Assembly: GCF_009765835.1 (NCBI RefSeq)
Contig: NZ_LMUS01000001.1
Span: forward strand, 620,001-684,000
From: Granulicella sp. L56
Lineage (GTDB): Bacteria > Acidobacteriota > Terriglobia > Terriglobales > Acidobacteriaceae
DNA length: 64,000 nt
Direction of reading: 5' to 3'
The notes under the pieces are model-generated. The model was not told the DNA's origin and searched no databases. It was given only the letters and a program-made list of their open reading frames with translations. The position numbers and the translations under genes were made by a program. Of the stretch, positions 28,563 to 37,334 are shown one piece after another (positions within the stretch are counted from its first letter, which is position 1; each line of letters opens with the position of its first letter).

Positions 28563-30308
28563 TCAGGGTTTGGGGCGGAGGTGGAAGAGCAGGGCTTCGG
28601 CGGTGGGTTGGGTGTTGAGGATGTCGGCTGCGGTGAGCCAGGCGCGGCGGAGTTGAGTAATGCCGAATTTCATCTGGTCGAGCTCTTCGGTGGCGTGGGC
28701 GTCAGTGTCAACTACGATTTTGCAGCCGTGTTGTTTGGCTAGGCGCAGGTTTAAATCGTTTAGGTCGGAGCGGGCGGGTGAGGCGTTGTGCTCCACGGCT
28801 ACGCCTAGTTCGGCGGCTCGCTTTAATACCTGGTCGATGTGGACGGCGTAGGCTTCGCGCTTGAGCACCTTGCGGCCGGTGGGGTGGCCGAGGATGCGGG
28901 TGTGCGGGTTCTCGATGGCGCGGAGGATGCGGTCGGTCATCTGCTCGATGGGTTGATCGAAGCGGCTGTGGACGCTGGCGACGACGATGTCCATCTGGGC
29001 GAGGGTGCTGTCGTCGAGGTCGAGCTGGCCTTCGGCTAGGATGTCGACTTCGATGCCGGGGAGGATGCGGATGCGGCCTTCCATCTCGGCGTCGACTTCG
29101 CGGATGCGCTTGATATGGGCGAGAGCGCGGGCGTCGTCGAGGCCGTTGGTCATAGTCAGATTTTTGCTGTGGTCGGTGATGGCGATGTAGGCGAGGCCGC
29201 GGGCGATGGCGGCTTCGGCCATCTGGCGGATGGTGTCGCGTCCGTCGGTGGCTTCGGTGTGCATGTGCAGGTCGCCGCGGATGTCGGCCAGGGTGATGAG
29301 TTTGGGGAGGGTGTGGGCGGCTGCGGCTTCGAGCTCGCCGCAATTTTCGCGCAGCTCGGGTGGGATGTAGTCGAGGTCGAGGGCGTTGTAAATCTCTTCT
29401 TCGCTGGCGGCGGCGATGATCTTGTTGTCTTCGAGTCGGAGCAGAGCGTATTCGCTGAGGGTGAGGCCGCGTTTGATGGCGCGCTGGCGCAGGGCTACGT
29501 TGTGCATCTTGCTGCCGGTGAAGTATTGCAGGGCGGCTCCGTAGCTGGCGCGAGGGAGGAGGCGGACGTCTACCTGCAAGTTGTTGCGCAGGGTGAAGGA
29601 AACTTTGTTCTGGCCTCGGGCGAGGAGCTTGTCGATGAGGGGGAGGGTGGCTACGTGCTCGACGGCAGCGGCGACGACGTCGGGCTCGCAGGCGGGGCCG
29701 GTGACGAGGAGGTCGAGGTCGCCTACGGTCTCGCGGCCTCGGCGGAGGGAGCCGGCGGGGGTGATGGTCTCGATGCCGGGAAAGGCGTAGATGAGGGCCG
29801 AGATTTTTTCGGCGTAGCTGTGGGCTTCGTCGATGCGGAAGCGGCTGGAGTTTTTGCGGTAGTCCTCGATGCCTTTGAGGAGCTTGGTGGTGAATTTTTC
29901 GCCCATGCGCGAGAGCTTGTTGAGGTGTCCGGCTTTGGCGGCTTCTTCGAGGGCGTCGATGTCTGCGACCTGAAGAGAGGACCAGATGAGGGCTACGGTC
30001 TTGGGGCCCATGCCGGGGAGGCGCAGGAGCTCGAGCATGGTGGGCTTGTATTTTGTGAGCAGCTCTTCGCGGAGGGGCATGGTTCCGGTCGAGACGAGGT
30101 CAACGATGTTGGCGGCCATGCCTTTGCCGATGCCGGGGATGGCGAGGAGTTGTTTGGGTTCGGGTACGAGGGTGGAGAGCTGGGTGGTTTGCTGCTCGAC
30201 GGCTTCGGCGGCGCGGCGGTAGGAGCGGATACGGAAGGGGTCGGCTGCGTCGATCTCAAGCAGGGCTGCGGTTTCGTCGAGCAGGCGTGCGATGGTGATG
30301 TTGTCCAT
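28563..30308 (-). CDS. polX: DNA polymerase/3'-5' exonuclease PolX
   Basis: 581 aa, normal length for bacterial PolX. N-terminal helix-hairpin-helix DNA-binding modules ([29 protein letters not shown]) lead to the X-family palm ([18 protein letters not shown] with the metal-binding DLD, and VDVRL). The C-terminal PHP nuclease domain starts at [13 protein letters not shown], with ITDHSK, ASVHSRF, GHPTGR and DTDAHA as metal-binding motifs. It acts in gap filling and base-excision repair. It is downstream of the cold-shock gene on the same strand, separated by a structured 121-nt gap. Confidence 0.96.
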   Translation of the reverse strand: MDNITIARLLDETAALLEIDAADPFRIRSYRRAAEAVEQQTTQLSTLVPEPKQLLAIPGIGKGMAANIVDLVSTGTMPLREELLTKYKPTMLELLRLPGMGPKTVALIWSSLQVADIDALEEAAKAGHLNKLSRMGEKFTTKLLKGIEDYRKNSSRFRIDEAHSYAEKISALIYAFPGIETITPAGSLRRGRETVGDLDLLVTGPACEPDVVAAAVEHVATLPLIDKLLARGQNKVSFTLRNNLQVDVRLLPRASYGAALQYFTGSKMHNVALRQRAIKRGLTLSEYALLRLEDNKIIAAASEEEIYNALDLDYIPPELRENCGELEAAAAHTLPKLITLADIRGDLHMHTEATDGRDTIRQMAEAAIARGLAYIAITDHSKNLTMTNGLDDARALAHIKRIREVDAEMEGRIRILPGIEVDILAEGQLDLDDSTLAQMDIVVASVHSRFDQPIEQMTDRILRAIENPHTRILGHPTGRKVLKREAYAVHIDQVLKRAAELGVAVEHNASPARSDLNDLNLRLAKQHGCKIVVDTDAHATEELDQMKFGITQLRRAWLTAADILNTQPTAEALLFHLRPKP

Positions 30309-30345
30309 GAATGGAGGCGAGCCGGTCTTTCTATGTCTGAATCGT

Positions 30346-30421
30346 CTTCGCCCGGCTGCTCAGTCAGTATGCAACGGCGGGAGTTGCGGATGCACGTCGC
30401 AACGGGGCAGCCCGGGCGAAG
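30346..30421 (-). other. Long inverted repeat in the 3' region of the cold-shock gene
   Basis: CTTCGCCCGGCTGC (30346-30359) pairs with GCAGCCCGGGCGAAG (30407-30421) with one bulged base. Inside, GTTGCG/CGCAAC can form a second stem. The structure begins 9 nt after the cspA stop on the minus strand. No T-run follows. It may stabilise the cold-shock mRNA or reduce read-through into polX. Confidence 0.45.
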
Positions 30422-30429
30422 ATGTCGAT

Positions 30430-30648
30430 TTAGACGGCCTCTTTGAGGCGGCTGACCTGATCGGCCTGAGGGCCTTTGCTGCCTTCGATGATGTCGAATT
30501 CTACTTCGTCGCCCTCTTTGAGGCTCTTGTAGCCTTCGCGCTGGATGGAGCTGTAGTGAACGAAGACGTCGGCCCCGTCATCGCGGCCGAGGAATCCATA
30601 GCCTTTTGCGTTATTGAACCACTTTACCGTGCCTTTATATTGACTCAC
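30430..30648 (-). CDS. Cold-shock protein (CspA family)
   Basis: 72 aa, complete single cold-shock domain with both RNA-binding motifs: KGYGFL (RNP1) and VFVHYSSI (RNP2). It starts at GTG 30648 with GGGAG 9 nt upstream. The family binds single-stranded RNA and melts secondary structure, acting as an RNA chaperone. About 245 nt separate it from the Nudix gene upstream, enough for the long structured leader often seen on cold-shock genes, though no cold box could be confirmed by eye. Confidence 0.95.
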   Translation of the reverse strand: MSQYKGTVKWFNNAKGYGFLGRDDGADVFVHYSSIQREGYKSLKEGDEVEFDIIEGSKGPQADQVSRLKEAV

Positions 30649-30893
30649 TTGAACGTGCTCCCTTTTGTCGGTCGATCGCGTTGCCGCGACTTACCTGTGT
30701 CTGACGCAGGAGTTGCGTGCGGAGTTTTCCGGTAAAGTTTTCCCGGTGGTGGGGAGTTTTTTCTGGATGGGAGGATTTACTTTTTATTCAATAATTTCGG
30801 GGGTGTTGACGCGCGCCTGGCTACCGAATGATCAACGGCAACGGACGAAAATACAGAGTTCTCTCCACTGCGGCGGCAAGTACGCAGCCTTGG

Positions 30894-31553
30894 CTAGAGA
30901 CGGCCTTCGCGATGGGCGGCAGCGTAGAACAAGACGCCGATGAGAGTTTTGCCATCGTGGATCTTGTCGGCGGCGATGAGGGCCAGGGCCTTCGAGAGCG
31001 GCGTGCGGACGATCTCGATGTGCTCGTCCTCTTCGGGGTTGGCGGCACCCTGCTTGATGTCGCGGGCGAGGTAGATCTGCATGGACTCGCCGAGAAAGCC
31101 GGGGCTGGCGTAGTACTTGGTGAGGTGGGTCCAGCGTTTGGCGCGGAAGCCGGTCTCCTCGATCATCTCGCGTTTGGCGGCGGCGAGGGGAGCTTCGTTG
31201 GGCTCGATGCGTCCGGCGGGTAACTCGAGGAGGAACTGGCCGGCGGCGTGGCGGTATTGGCGGATAAGGATGAGGTCGGGGTCTTTGGGATTGACGGACT
31301 CGTCTACTGCAAGGACGACGATGGAGCCGTTGTGGCGGATGACGTCGCGGGTGTGCGGGGTGTCGGAGCCGGGCTCGATGATTTTGTCCGTGTAGACGGA
31401 GAAGACGTTGCCCTTATAGGACAGTTTTGACGAGATGAGGGCTGCCTTGGTGGCGGAGGGCTTCTTTTTCGCAGCGGATTTTGGCTTGGCTGGAGCGGAT
31501 TTAGAGGCAGGTTTGGACTTGAGGGCGGCGGGGCTTTTGGTCGAGGTGGCCAT
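30894..31553 (-). CDS. Nudix hydrolase (ADP-ribose pyrophosphatase-like)
   Basis: 219 aa. The Nudix box is intact around residues 114-136: GRIEPNE, AAKREMIEETGF, with the metal-binding REMIEE glutamates. The preceding FLLELPAGRIEPNE and following TKYYASPGFLGESMQIY match the ADP-ribose pyrophosphatase subgroup, so hydrolysis of ADP-ribose or a similar nucleoside diphosphate sugar is likely. The first 37 residues are an unusual Ala/Lys/Ser/Pro-rich low-complexity tail, possibly nucleic-acid binding or a mis-set start; the next in-frame ATG lies inside the domain. Divergent from bshC across a 135-nt gap. Confidence 0.9.
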   Translation of the reverse strand: MATSTKSPAALKSKPASKSAPAKPKSAAKKKPSATKAALISSKLSYKGNVFSVYTDKIIEPGSDTPHTRDVIRHNGSIVVLAVDESVNPKDPDLILIRQYRHAAGQFLLELPAGRIEPNEAPLAAAKREMIEETGFRAKRWTHLTKYYASPGFLGESMQIYLARDIKQGAANPEEDEHIEIVRTPLSKALALIAADKIHDGKTLIGVLFYAAAHREGRL

Positions 31554-31688
31554 AAAGCTACGTTATCATCCTGCATCGGGAGTTGGGTGTTAGGCATCCA
31601 ACCGTTACATGAAGATAGTAAGGTGGATAGTGGCCGCAAGGTTCGGGCCAGGCCGGGATGTTGTGCCGGTTCGAGGATTGTGGCTGCA

Positions 31689-33302
31689 ATGAGCGCTGAG
31701 TGTTACCCGATAACGATTTTGCCGCATGTGTCTTCGCTGTATCGCGGCTACCTGGGTATGGGCGACAGTCCGGTGGATTCGGCTGTGCGCCGCTGGTATG
31801 GAGCGGAACCGTTTGCAGGCAAGTGGATGCGCGCCGATCGGCCAACGGTGGATGCTGGGCGGCTGGCGGATGCGCTGGCGCGGCAGAACGCTGAGTTTGG
31901 CGCAGGCCCGGCGGCGATGGCGAATATTGAAAAGCTGCGTGGTGGTGCCCGAGCGGTCGTGACCGGGCAGCAGGTGGGATTGTTTGGCGGCCCGCTGCTG
32001 ACTTTATTAAAGGCCGCTACTGCGGTGGCCCGTGCCAAGGAGGCTACGCGGACTTCGGGGGTGGAGCATGTGCCGGTATTTTGGCTGGCGACGGAAGATC
32101 ATGATCTAGCCGAGGTCGATCAGATTTCGCTGCTGACGAAGACAACGGTCGAGACCCTGCGTGCTGGATTGAAGACGAAGGCTGCGGTCGAGGTGGGCGG
32201 GATTGCGCTGGGTAGCGAGATCGATGCGGTGTTGGAGCAGGCAGGCGAGCTGCTGGAGTTTTCTCCGGCTTGGGAGACTCTGAAGGAATGTTATACGCCG
32301 CGGCAGACGCTGGGTGGAGCGTTTGCGTGTTTGATGGCGCGTTTGTTTGCTGCACAAGGGCTGGTGGTAATAGGCGCCGCTTCGCGGGAGTTTCATGCGC
32401 TGGGGGCAAGTACGCTGCGGTATGCGATTGAACATGCCGAGGAGTTGCAGGCGGCGTTGATCGCTCGCAGTAAAGAGCTGGTCAAGGCTGGATATCATGC
32501 TCAGGTACTGGTCGCGGCGGGGGGCAGCCTGCTGTTTCTGGTGGATGAGGCGACAGGCGAGCGAATAGCTCTGCGGCACACGCCCGAGGATGGATGGAAG
32601 GCTGGCGGCAAGGTTTACTCGACTGCGGAGCTGATTGCGATTCTGGAGAGCGCTCCGGAGCGGTTGAGCCCGAATGCGCTGTTGCGGCCAGTGTTTCAGG
32701 ATACGATTCTGCCGACAGCGGCTTATATCGGCGGCCCTTCGGAGATTGCCTACTTCGCGCAGAGCGCGGTGTTGTATGAGGCGATTCTGGGACGAGTGAC
32801 TCCGGTGCTGCCGCGATTGAGCGCGACGCTGCTGGAGCCTGCAATTGCGACAGTGATGGCCACGCATGAGATTCAGTTGCCGGATGCGATGACGACGGCG
32901 GAGGATCTGGCGCTGCGGTTGGGCGCTCGGGCTATGCCGATTGAAGAGAAGCGGCGGCTGGCCGCGGCGGGCAATGCATTGGACGCCGCGCTGACGGCTG
33001 CGGTGGAGTATATGGGTGGGATGGACGAGTCGCTGGGGCGGACGGCGGAGGTCTCAGGCTCGAAGATGCGTTACCAGATGAACCGGCTGCGGCGAATGGC
33101 GGCGGCGTTTGAGTTGCAGAAAGAGGCCAGCCTGAAGAAACATGCGGCGGCAATTACGTTGAATGTTTTTCCGGAGGGGCATCCGCAGGAGCGGCTGGTG
33201 GCGGGAGTCTGGTTTGTGGCGCGGCATGGGGAGGACTTGATTGAGCGGCTGGTTGGGGCGGCGGCCAATCTTTGTCCGGGGCATGTGGTGATTCGGCTTT
33301 AG
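31689..33302 (+). CDS. bshC: Bacillithiol biosynthesis cysteine ligase BshC
   Basis: 537 aa from ATG 31689; in-frame sequence upstream back to 31587 has no family resemblance. Family motifs are clear: PHVSSLYRGYL, VVTGQQVGLFGGPLLTLLKA, HVPVFWLATEDHDLAEVDQ, LRPVFQDTILPTAAYIGGPSEIAYFAQ (read in parts) and a C-terminal coiled coil before NVFPEGHPQERL. BshC adds cysteine to glucosaminyl-malate, the last step of bacillithiol synthesis. bshA and bshB are not in this window. Its presence agrees with Acidobacteriota, which carry bsh genes. Confidence 0.94.
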   Translation: MSAECYPITILPHVSSLYRGYLGMGDSPVDSAVRRWYGAEPFAGKWMRADRPTVDAGRLADALARQNAEFGAGPAAMANIEKLRGGARAVVTGQQVGLFGGPLLTLLKAATAVARAKEATRTSGVEHVPVFWLATEDHDLAEVDQISLLTKTTVETLRAGLKTKAAVEVGGIALGSEIDAVLEQAGELLEFSPAWETLKECYTPRQTLGGAFACLMARLFAAQGLVVIGAASREFHALGASTLRYAIEHAEELQAALIARSKELVKAGYHAQVLVAAGGSLLFLVDEATGERIALRHTPEDGWKAGGKVYSTAELIAILESAPERLSPNALLRPVFQDTILPTAAYIGGPSEIAYFAQSAVLYEAILGRVTPVLPRLSATLLEPAIATVMATHEIQLPDAMTTAEDLALRLGARAMPIEEKRRLAAAGNALDAALTAAVEYMGGMDESLGRTAEVSGSKMRYQMNRLRRMAAAFELQKEASLKKHAAAITLNVFPEGHPQERLVAGVWFVARHGEDLIERLVGAAANLCPGHVVIRL

Positions 33303-33774
33303 GCATCGGGCCGGGATGAGGGCATACCCCCTGGGGTAAACATCTTCACCAACCAAAAACGCGACTCACAACGTTCTGAACGCAACCAGCCAAACTTCCC
33401 AATCAAACACCTTCTATGGGAAGACTGGCCGATGGCAATGGCTCCCAAAAATGCTAGGCGTACACTGCTGCTGACGATATAGCTAACGAAATCTCCCTAT
33501 ATCTTCTAACTGAAGCATAATAAAAGGAATAATCACGCACACCTTTGCAAATTAGTTCCAATCATTCCTTTAAAATAGAACGGAACGATAAAGCTCGATT
33601 ACATTTGCAACCGATTCAAAATGAACACTTTACAGCCAACCCATTTAGAATGAAAACTTTTAAACCTAAAGCCTCGCCCAGTCCGCGTCCATCGGCTTCA
33701 CAAATAGCACCCCAACAACATCCGAAACTCTATCGCACCAACCAATCTGCAACATACGCGGTATCCTGAATAAC
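33303..33774. other. AT-rich intergenic region before ctaB
   Basis: About 470 nt without a credible gene. It changes from mixed composition to clearly AT-rich at 33470-33665, and contains an imperfect direct repeat (TTCAAAATGAACACTTTA near 33616, TTTAGAATGAAAACTTTTA near 33645). It likely holds the ctaB promoter. A possible 39-codon frame (33651-33770) is not convincing. Confidence 0.4.
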
Positions 33775-34731
33775 GTGGCAACCTCCGCGACAACCGATCA
33801 AGTCCTCGCCCCCGCGAAGCCCCACTCTCTGCTCGCCGACTACGCCATTCTATTTAAGCTTCGCGTCTCAGCCATGGTGGTCATCACCGCCGGAGCGGGC
33901 TTTTATCTGGGCAGCCTGCACAGCGGAATCAGCCCGTTTCATGCCGGACTCATCCAATCCCTCGCCGGAATCGCAGTCGTTACCTGTGGCTCGGCCGCTC
34001 TCAATCAGGCGCTCGAGCGCAAGACCGACCAACTCATGCGCCGCACCGCCAACCGTCCCATGGCTGCCGGACGCATCGGCCTCGCGCATGGCCTCTCCCT
34101 CGGCTTCGCGGCAGTCTTCCTCGGCTCGCTTTATCTCGCTGTCACCACCAATCTGCTTACCGGAACCCTGACCCTTCTTACCGCGATTCTTTACGTCGGC
34201 ATCTATACGCCGCTCAAGCGCTTCACCGTCGTCAACACCTTCATCGGCGCCTTTCCCGGAGCACTTCCGCCGCTGATCGGCTGGACCGCCGCCCGCGGCG
34301 TGATCGAGTGGCCTGGCGTCGCCCTCTTCGCCATCCTCTTCGTCTGGCAATTCCCTCACTTCATGGCCATCGGCTGGATGTACCGCGACGACTACGCGCA
34401 CGCTCACATCCGTCTCACACCGACGCAGCCCGACGCGCGAGAAGCCGCCCGCAGCACCGTCATTCAATCGCTCTTCTACGCTGTGCTTATGATTCCGGTC
34501 AGCCTCTGGCCTACCTGGCTCGGCATCACCGGAATTCCTTACGCCATCGCCGCAGGCATCCTCGGCGCGGGCTATCTCTTTTACACCATCCGCTTCGCGC
34601 GCATTACCCGCAACCCGCTCGCGCCAGAATCGCGGCTTTACGCCCGCGACCTTCTCCGCGCCTCAATTGTCTATCTTCCGCTGTTGATGGCCGCCCTGAT
34701 GCTGGACGCCAAAGGACGCCTGCTCTTCTAA
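33775..34731 (+). CDS. ctaB: Protoheme IX farnesyltransferase (heme O synthase)
   Basis: 318 aa, GTG start. A UbiA-type prenyltransferase that attaches farnesyl to heme B to give heme O for haem-copper oxidases, in the inner membrane. Nine or so membrane helices are visible. The first prenyl-diphosphate-binding region NQALERKTDQLMRRTANRPM and the second, FMAIGWMYRDDYAHA, match the family. The next gene starts immediately after its stop (TAAATG), and encodes a DUF420 protein of the kind linked to cytochrome oxidase assembly. No oxidase structural genes are in the window. Confidence 0.95.
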   Translation: MATSATTDQVLAPAKPHSLLADYAILFKLRVSAMVVITAGAGFYLGSLHSGISPFHAGLIQSLAGIAVVTCGSAALNQALERKTDQLMRRTANRPMAAGRIGLAHGLSLGFAAVFLGSLYLAVTTNLLTGTLTLLTAILYVGIYTPLKRFTVVNTFIGAFPGALPPLIGWTAARGVIEWPGVALFAILFVWQFPHFMAIGWMYRDDYAHAHIRLTPTQPDAREAARSTVIQSLFYAVLMIPVSLWPTWLGITGIPYAIAAGILGAGYLFYTIRFARITRNPLAPESRLYARDLLRASIVYLPLLMAALMLDAKGRLLF

Positions 34732-35307
34732 ATGACGCCAATGACTCCTACGACCCAAAGCACGCTGCCCACAAGCAATCACCTGCGCACACCGCCGTCC
34801 ATGATCGCCGCCATCATCGCCGTCAGCGTGCTGGCCAGCGTCTTCATCTGCTGGCTGGTTTATTTCCACACGCCCACGGATGTCGGTCACGCCCATCTCC
34901 GTTCCCTGCCCCTCGTCAACGCAGTTTTGAACGCGCTCTCGACCGTGGCACTCCTCTTCGGATACCGCTTCATCCGCACGCGGCGCATTCCTCAACACCG
35001 CGCCGCGATGTTTACGGCGTTCTTCTTCTCCACCATCTTCCTCGGCTCTTACCTGGTGAACTTCGCCCTCCACGGCGAAACTCGCTTCAACCGCCTCAGC
35101 GCGTGGTGGCCTTTTTACTGGAAGCTGCTCGCCTCGCACATCCTCCTCTCGATCATTGCTCTGCCGCTGATTCTTATTACGTTTTTCCTCTCGCTTACAG
35201 GCCGATTTCCGTCCCACAAGCGCCTCGCCCGCTACACCTTTCCCATCTGGCTCTACGTCTCCGTCACCGGAGTGATCGTCTATGTAATGCAATCACTGAT
35301 CCACTAA
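34732..35307 (+). CDS. DUF420 membrane protein (CtaM/YozB-like)
   Basis: 191 aa with about five membrane helices. DUF420 features include HRAAMFTAFFFSTIFLGSY, the segment HILLSIIALPLILITFFLSL, and a final FPIWLYVSVTGVIVYVM. Conserved histidines fall at helix ends. The Bacillus/Staphylococcus relatives (YozB, CtaM) are needed for mature haem-copper oxidase, which fits its position directly behind ctaB with no intergenic base. The exact biochemical step in this organism is inferred. Confidence 0.85.
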   Translation: MTPMTPTTQSTLPTSNHLRTPPSMIAAIIAVSVLASVFICWLVYFHTPTDVGHAHLRSLPLVNAVLNALSTVALLFGYRFIRTRRIPQHRAAMFTAFFFSTIFLGSYLVNFALHGETRFNRLSAWWPFYWKLLASHILLSIIALPLILITFFLSLTGRFPSHKRLARYTFPIWLYVSVTGVIVYVMQSLIH

Positions 35308-35327
35308 CCTGAGCCCTGTTCCGCCCT

Positions 35328-35555
35328 ATGCAACCAGACACACGCACGCTCTTACGCTCCGGCATCGGCATCTTCTCCACGGGAATCATCGCGGCATTGC
35401 TTACTCTCACCCTCTTCGGTGGTGTCAGTCATCAAGGGCCTCACACCGACCTCGGCTGGCTGGCCCTGATGCTTGCCATGGGATGTCTTCCGACTGGCCT
35501 GTTGACCTTGATTCTTGCCGTGGCAAAAGTCTTTGGGGACCGCCGCAGCCAATGA
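35328..35555 (+). CDS. Small two-helix membrane protein, unknown
   Basis: 75 aa, 20 nt after the DUF420 gene. Two hydrophobic segments (residues 11-31 and 43-65) separated by a short polar loop (SHQGPHTDLG) suggest an inner-membrane protein. It probably belongs to the ctaB-DUF420 transcript. No family is recognised; coding status rests on context and the membrane-like pattern. Confidence 0.6.
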   Translation: MQPDTRTLLRSGIGIFSTGIIAALLTLTLFGGVSHQGPHTDLGWLALMLAMGCLPTGLLTLILAVAKVFGDRRSQ

Positions 35556-35626
35556 GACTGCTGAAAGAAACCTCCTCATCTGCTATCCTCAACCTTCAAA
35601 ACCAGTAACGAACCGGAGTATCCCTT

Positions 35627-36091
35627 ATGGCAAAGAGCGTCAATAAAGTCATCCTTCTCGGCAATGTCGGCAAAGATCCCGAGATCCGTGCGACCGCGGG
35701 CGGCATGACCGTCGCCAACTTCTCTATCGCCACCACCGACCGCATCAAGGGTCAGGACGGCCAGTTCACCGATAAAACCGAATGGCATAATCTCGTCGCC
35801 TTCCAGCGTACCGCCGAAATCGTCCGCGACTATGTCAAGAAGGGCAATAAGCTCTACGTCGAAGGCCGCCTGCAAACCTCCTCCTGGGACGACAAAACCA
35901 CGGGCCAGAAGAAATATAAGACCGAAATCATCGTCAGCGACCTTTCCCTTCTCTCCGGCAAAGGAGAAGGCGGCGGCGAATCGAGCGGCGGTTACGCCAA
36001 ATCCAATACTGCTAGCTACGATCAACGCACTCCCGCGAGCCAGCCTGACTATGCCGATACAGGCATCACGGATGATGACATTCCCTTCTAA
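35627..36091 (+). CDS. ssb: Single-stranded DNA-binding protein
   Basis: 154 aa. The OB-fold N-domain (residues 1-110: NKVILLGNVGKDPEIR, WHNLVAFQRTAEI, GNKLYVEGRLQT) is followed by a Gly/Ser-rich flexible linker and the acidic tip DDDIPF that recruits replication and repair proteins. GGAG precedes the ATG. It coats single-stranded DNA as a tetramer during replication and recombination. Followed by a strong terminator. Confidence 0.97.
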   Translation: MAKSVNKVILLGNVGKDPEIRATAGGMTVANFSIATTDRIKGQDGQFTDKTEWHNLVAFQRTAEIVRDYVKKGNKLYVEGRLQTSSWDDKTTGQKKYKTEIIVSDLSLLSGKGEGGGESSGGYAKSNTASYDQRTPASQPDYADTGITDDDIPF

Positions 36092-36104
36092 CGAACGACT
36101 TCGC

Positions 36105-36141
36105 AATAAAGAAGCCCCTCGCGTTGAGGGGCTTCTTTATT
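36105..36141 (+). terminator. Rho-independent terminator after ssb
   Basis: A perfect 16-bp stem (AATAAAGAAGCCCCTC and complement, loop GCGTT) ends in TTCTTTATT, 14 nt past the ssb stop. The A-rich left arm means it could work in both directions. Confidence 0.9.
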
Positions 36142-36232
36142 GAAGGTATGCTTTACTGGGTCGAAACTTCCGTGGCGTAAGGAATGACGTCCATGTCCAC
36201 GCCTCAGAATCTGAATACGAAAAGGACCTAAC

Positions 36233-37297
36233 ATGCGCCACAAAGCTGTTGCACTGGCCGCTGCGCTCATCGCTCTCACCGTTGCCTCTGCTTCTGTTCG
36301 CGCCCAGGGGCCTGATCTGAATTTTCTGAACCATAACCAACCCATCCTTGATGCCCATAACTGCTACCCCTATGAGGGGCAATGGAACAATCGCATTCAG
36401 CGCGCCCTCAATTCGGGCTTCCCTGTTTCCATTGAGCAGGACCTCGCCTGGTACGTGGACCCAGCCACCGGAAATGGTCGCGTCGTCGTATCGCACACGC
36501 CACACCCATCAGGCAAAGAACCCAGCCTCGAAGACTATTTCTTCAAACAGGTCAGCCCCATCGTCGAAAAGGCGATTGCTGAAAACAAGCGCGACCAATG
36601 GCCCCTCATCGTCCTGCACTTCGACTTCAAAGATAATCAGGACCCCTTGCTCAAAGCCGTCTGGCAGGTTCTAGGCCAGCATGAAGAATGGCTTTCGACC
36701 GCCGTGAAAACCAACGATCCGAACCATCTCTCTCCGATTGATCGCAAGCCGATCCTCGTCGTCACTGAAGAGGCAGATGAGCAGCAAAAGATCTTCTACG
36801 ATGACCTTCCGGTCGGTGCGCGGCTTCGACTCTTCGGTTCGGCGCATACGCACCCCGCGCCCAAGGGCATGTCGGCGAAGGAATCGATGCATTGGGCGGC
36901 GACGGTCAGCCCGGAAGAGCTTATTGGCGAGAAGCCTACCAACTATCGTCGCTGGTGGAACGGCTCGTGGTACGCCGTGGAAGAAGGTGGAGAACCAAGA
37001 GCGGGCGACTGGACGGCTGCCGACGATGCGCGGCTCCACGCCCTGGTCGACTATGCTCACAAGAGGGGTTATTGGGTGCGTTTCTACGCGCTGGATGGAT
37101 TTGCTCCGACCGAAGACCAGGGATGGGGAAACACTTATAACTTCGGCTCGCGCGCTGCGGTCGTTCTGCGCTGGAAGGCCGCGATTGCAGCAGGAGTCAA
37201 CTTCATCGCCACCAATCAATATGAAGACCTCGCCCCTTATCTAAAGCAATACGCAAAAGAGCTTCGCCCCACAGCCGCTGCTTCCTCGGCGAAGTAG
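36233..37297 (+). CDS. Secreted PLC/GDPD-like phosphodiesterase
   Basis: 354 aa with a signal peptide ending near VRAQ and an AAAGGA ribosome-binding site. The opening of the mature protein, ILDAHNCYP followed by SIEQDLAW, and the later VVSHTPHP match the His/Glu/Asp/His pattern of the glycerophosphodiester phosphodiesterase/PI-phospholipase C superfamily TIM barrel. HFDFKDN may give another metal ligand. Substrate could be a glycerophosphodiester or phosphoinositide-like headgroup; subfamily unknown. Convergent with the CE15 gene, with a 37-nt gap. Confidence 0.75.
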   Translation: MRHKAVALAAALIALTVASASVRAQGPDLNFLNHNQPILDAHNCYPYEGQWNNRIQRALNSGFPVSIEQDLAWYVDPATGNGRVVVSHTPHPSGKEPSLEDYFFKQVSPIVEKAIAENKRDQWPLIVLHFDFKDNQDPLLKAVWQVLGQHEEWLSTAVKTNDPNHLSPIDRKPILVVTEEADEQQKIFYDDLPVGARLRLFGSAHTHPAPKGMSAKESMHWAATVSPEELIGEKPTNYRRWWNGSWYAVEEGGEPRAGDWTAADDARLHALVDYAHKRGYWVRFYALDGFAPTEDQGWGNTYNFGSRAAVVLRWKAAIAAGVNFIATNQYEDLAPYLKQYAKELRPTAAASSAK

Positions 37298-37334
37298 TCT
37301 CTTCTGCCCTCGCGGGCCTGTCCTTGCAGGTTCA

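Noticed and set aside
29115..30446. 443-codon plus-strand open frame
   Set aside because: Antisense to the unmistakable polX gene; produced by its codon bias (Gly/Val/Glu-rich nonsense translation).
33651..33770. 39-codon frame MKTFKPKASPSPRPS... ahead of ctaB
   Set aside because: No ribosome-binding site, no family resemblance, low-complexity composition in an AT-rich promoter region.
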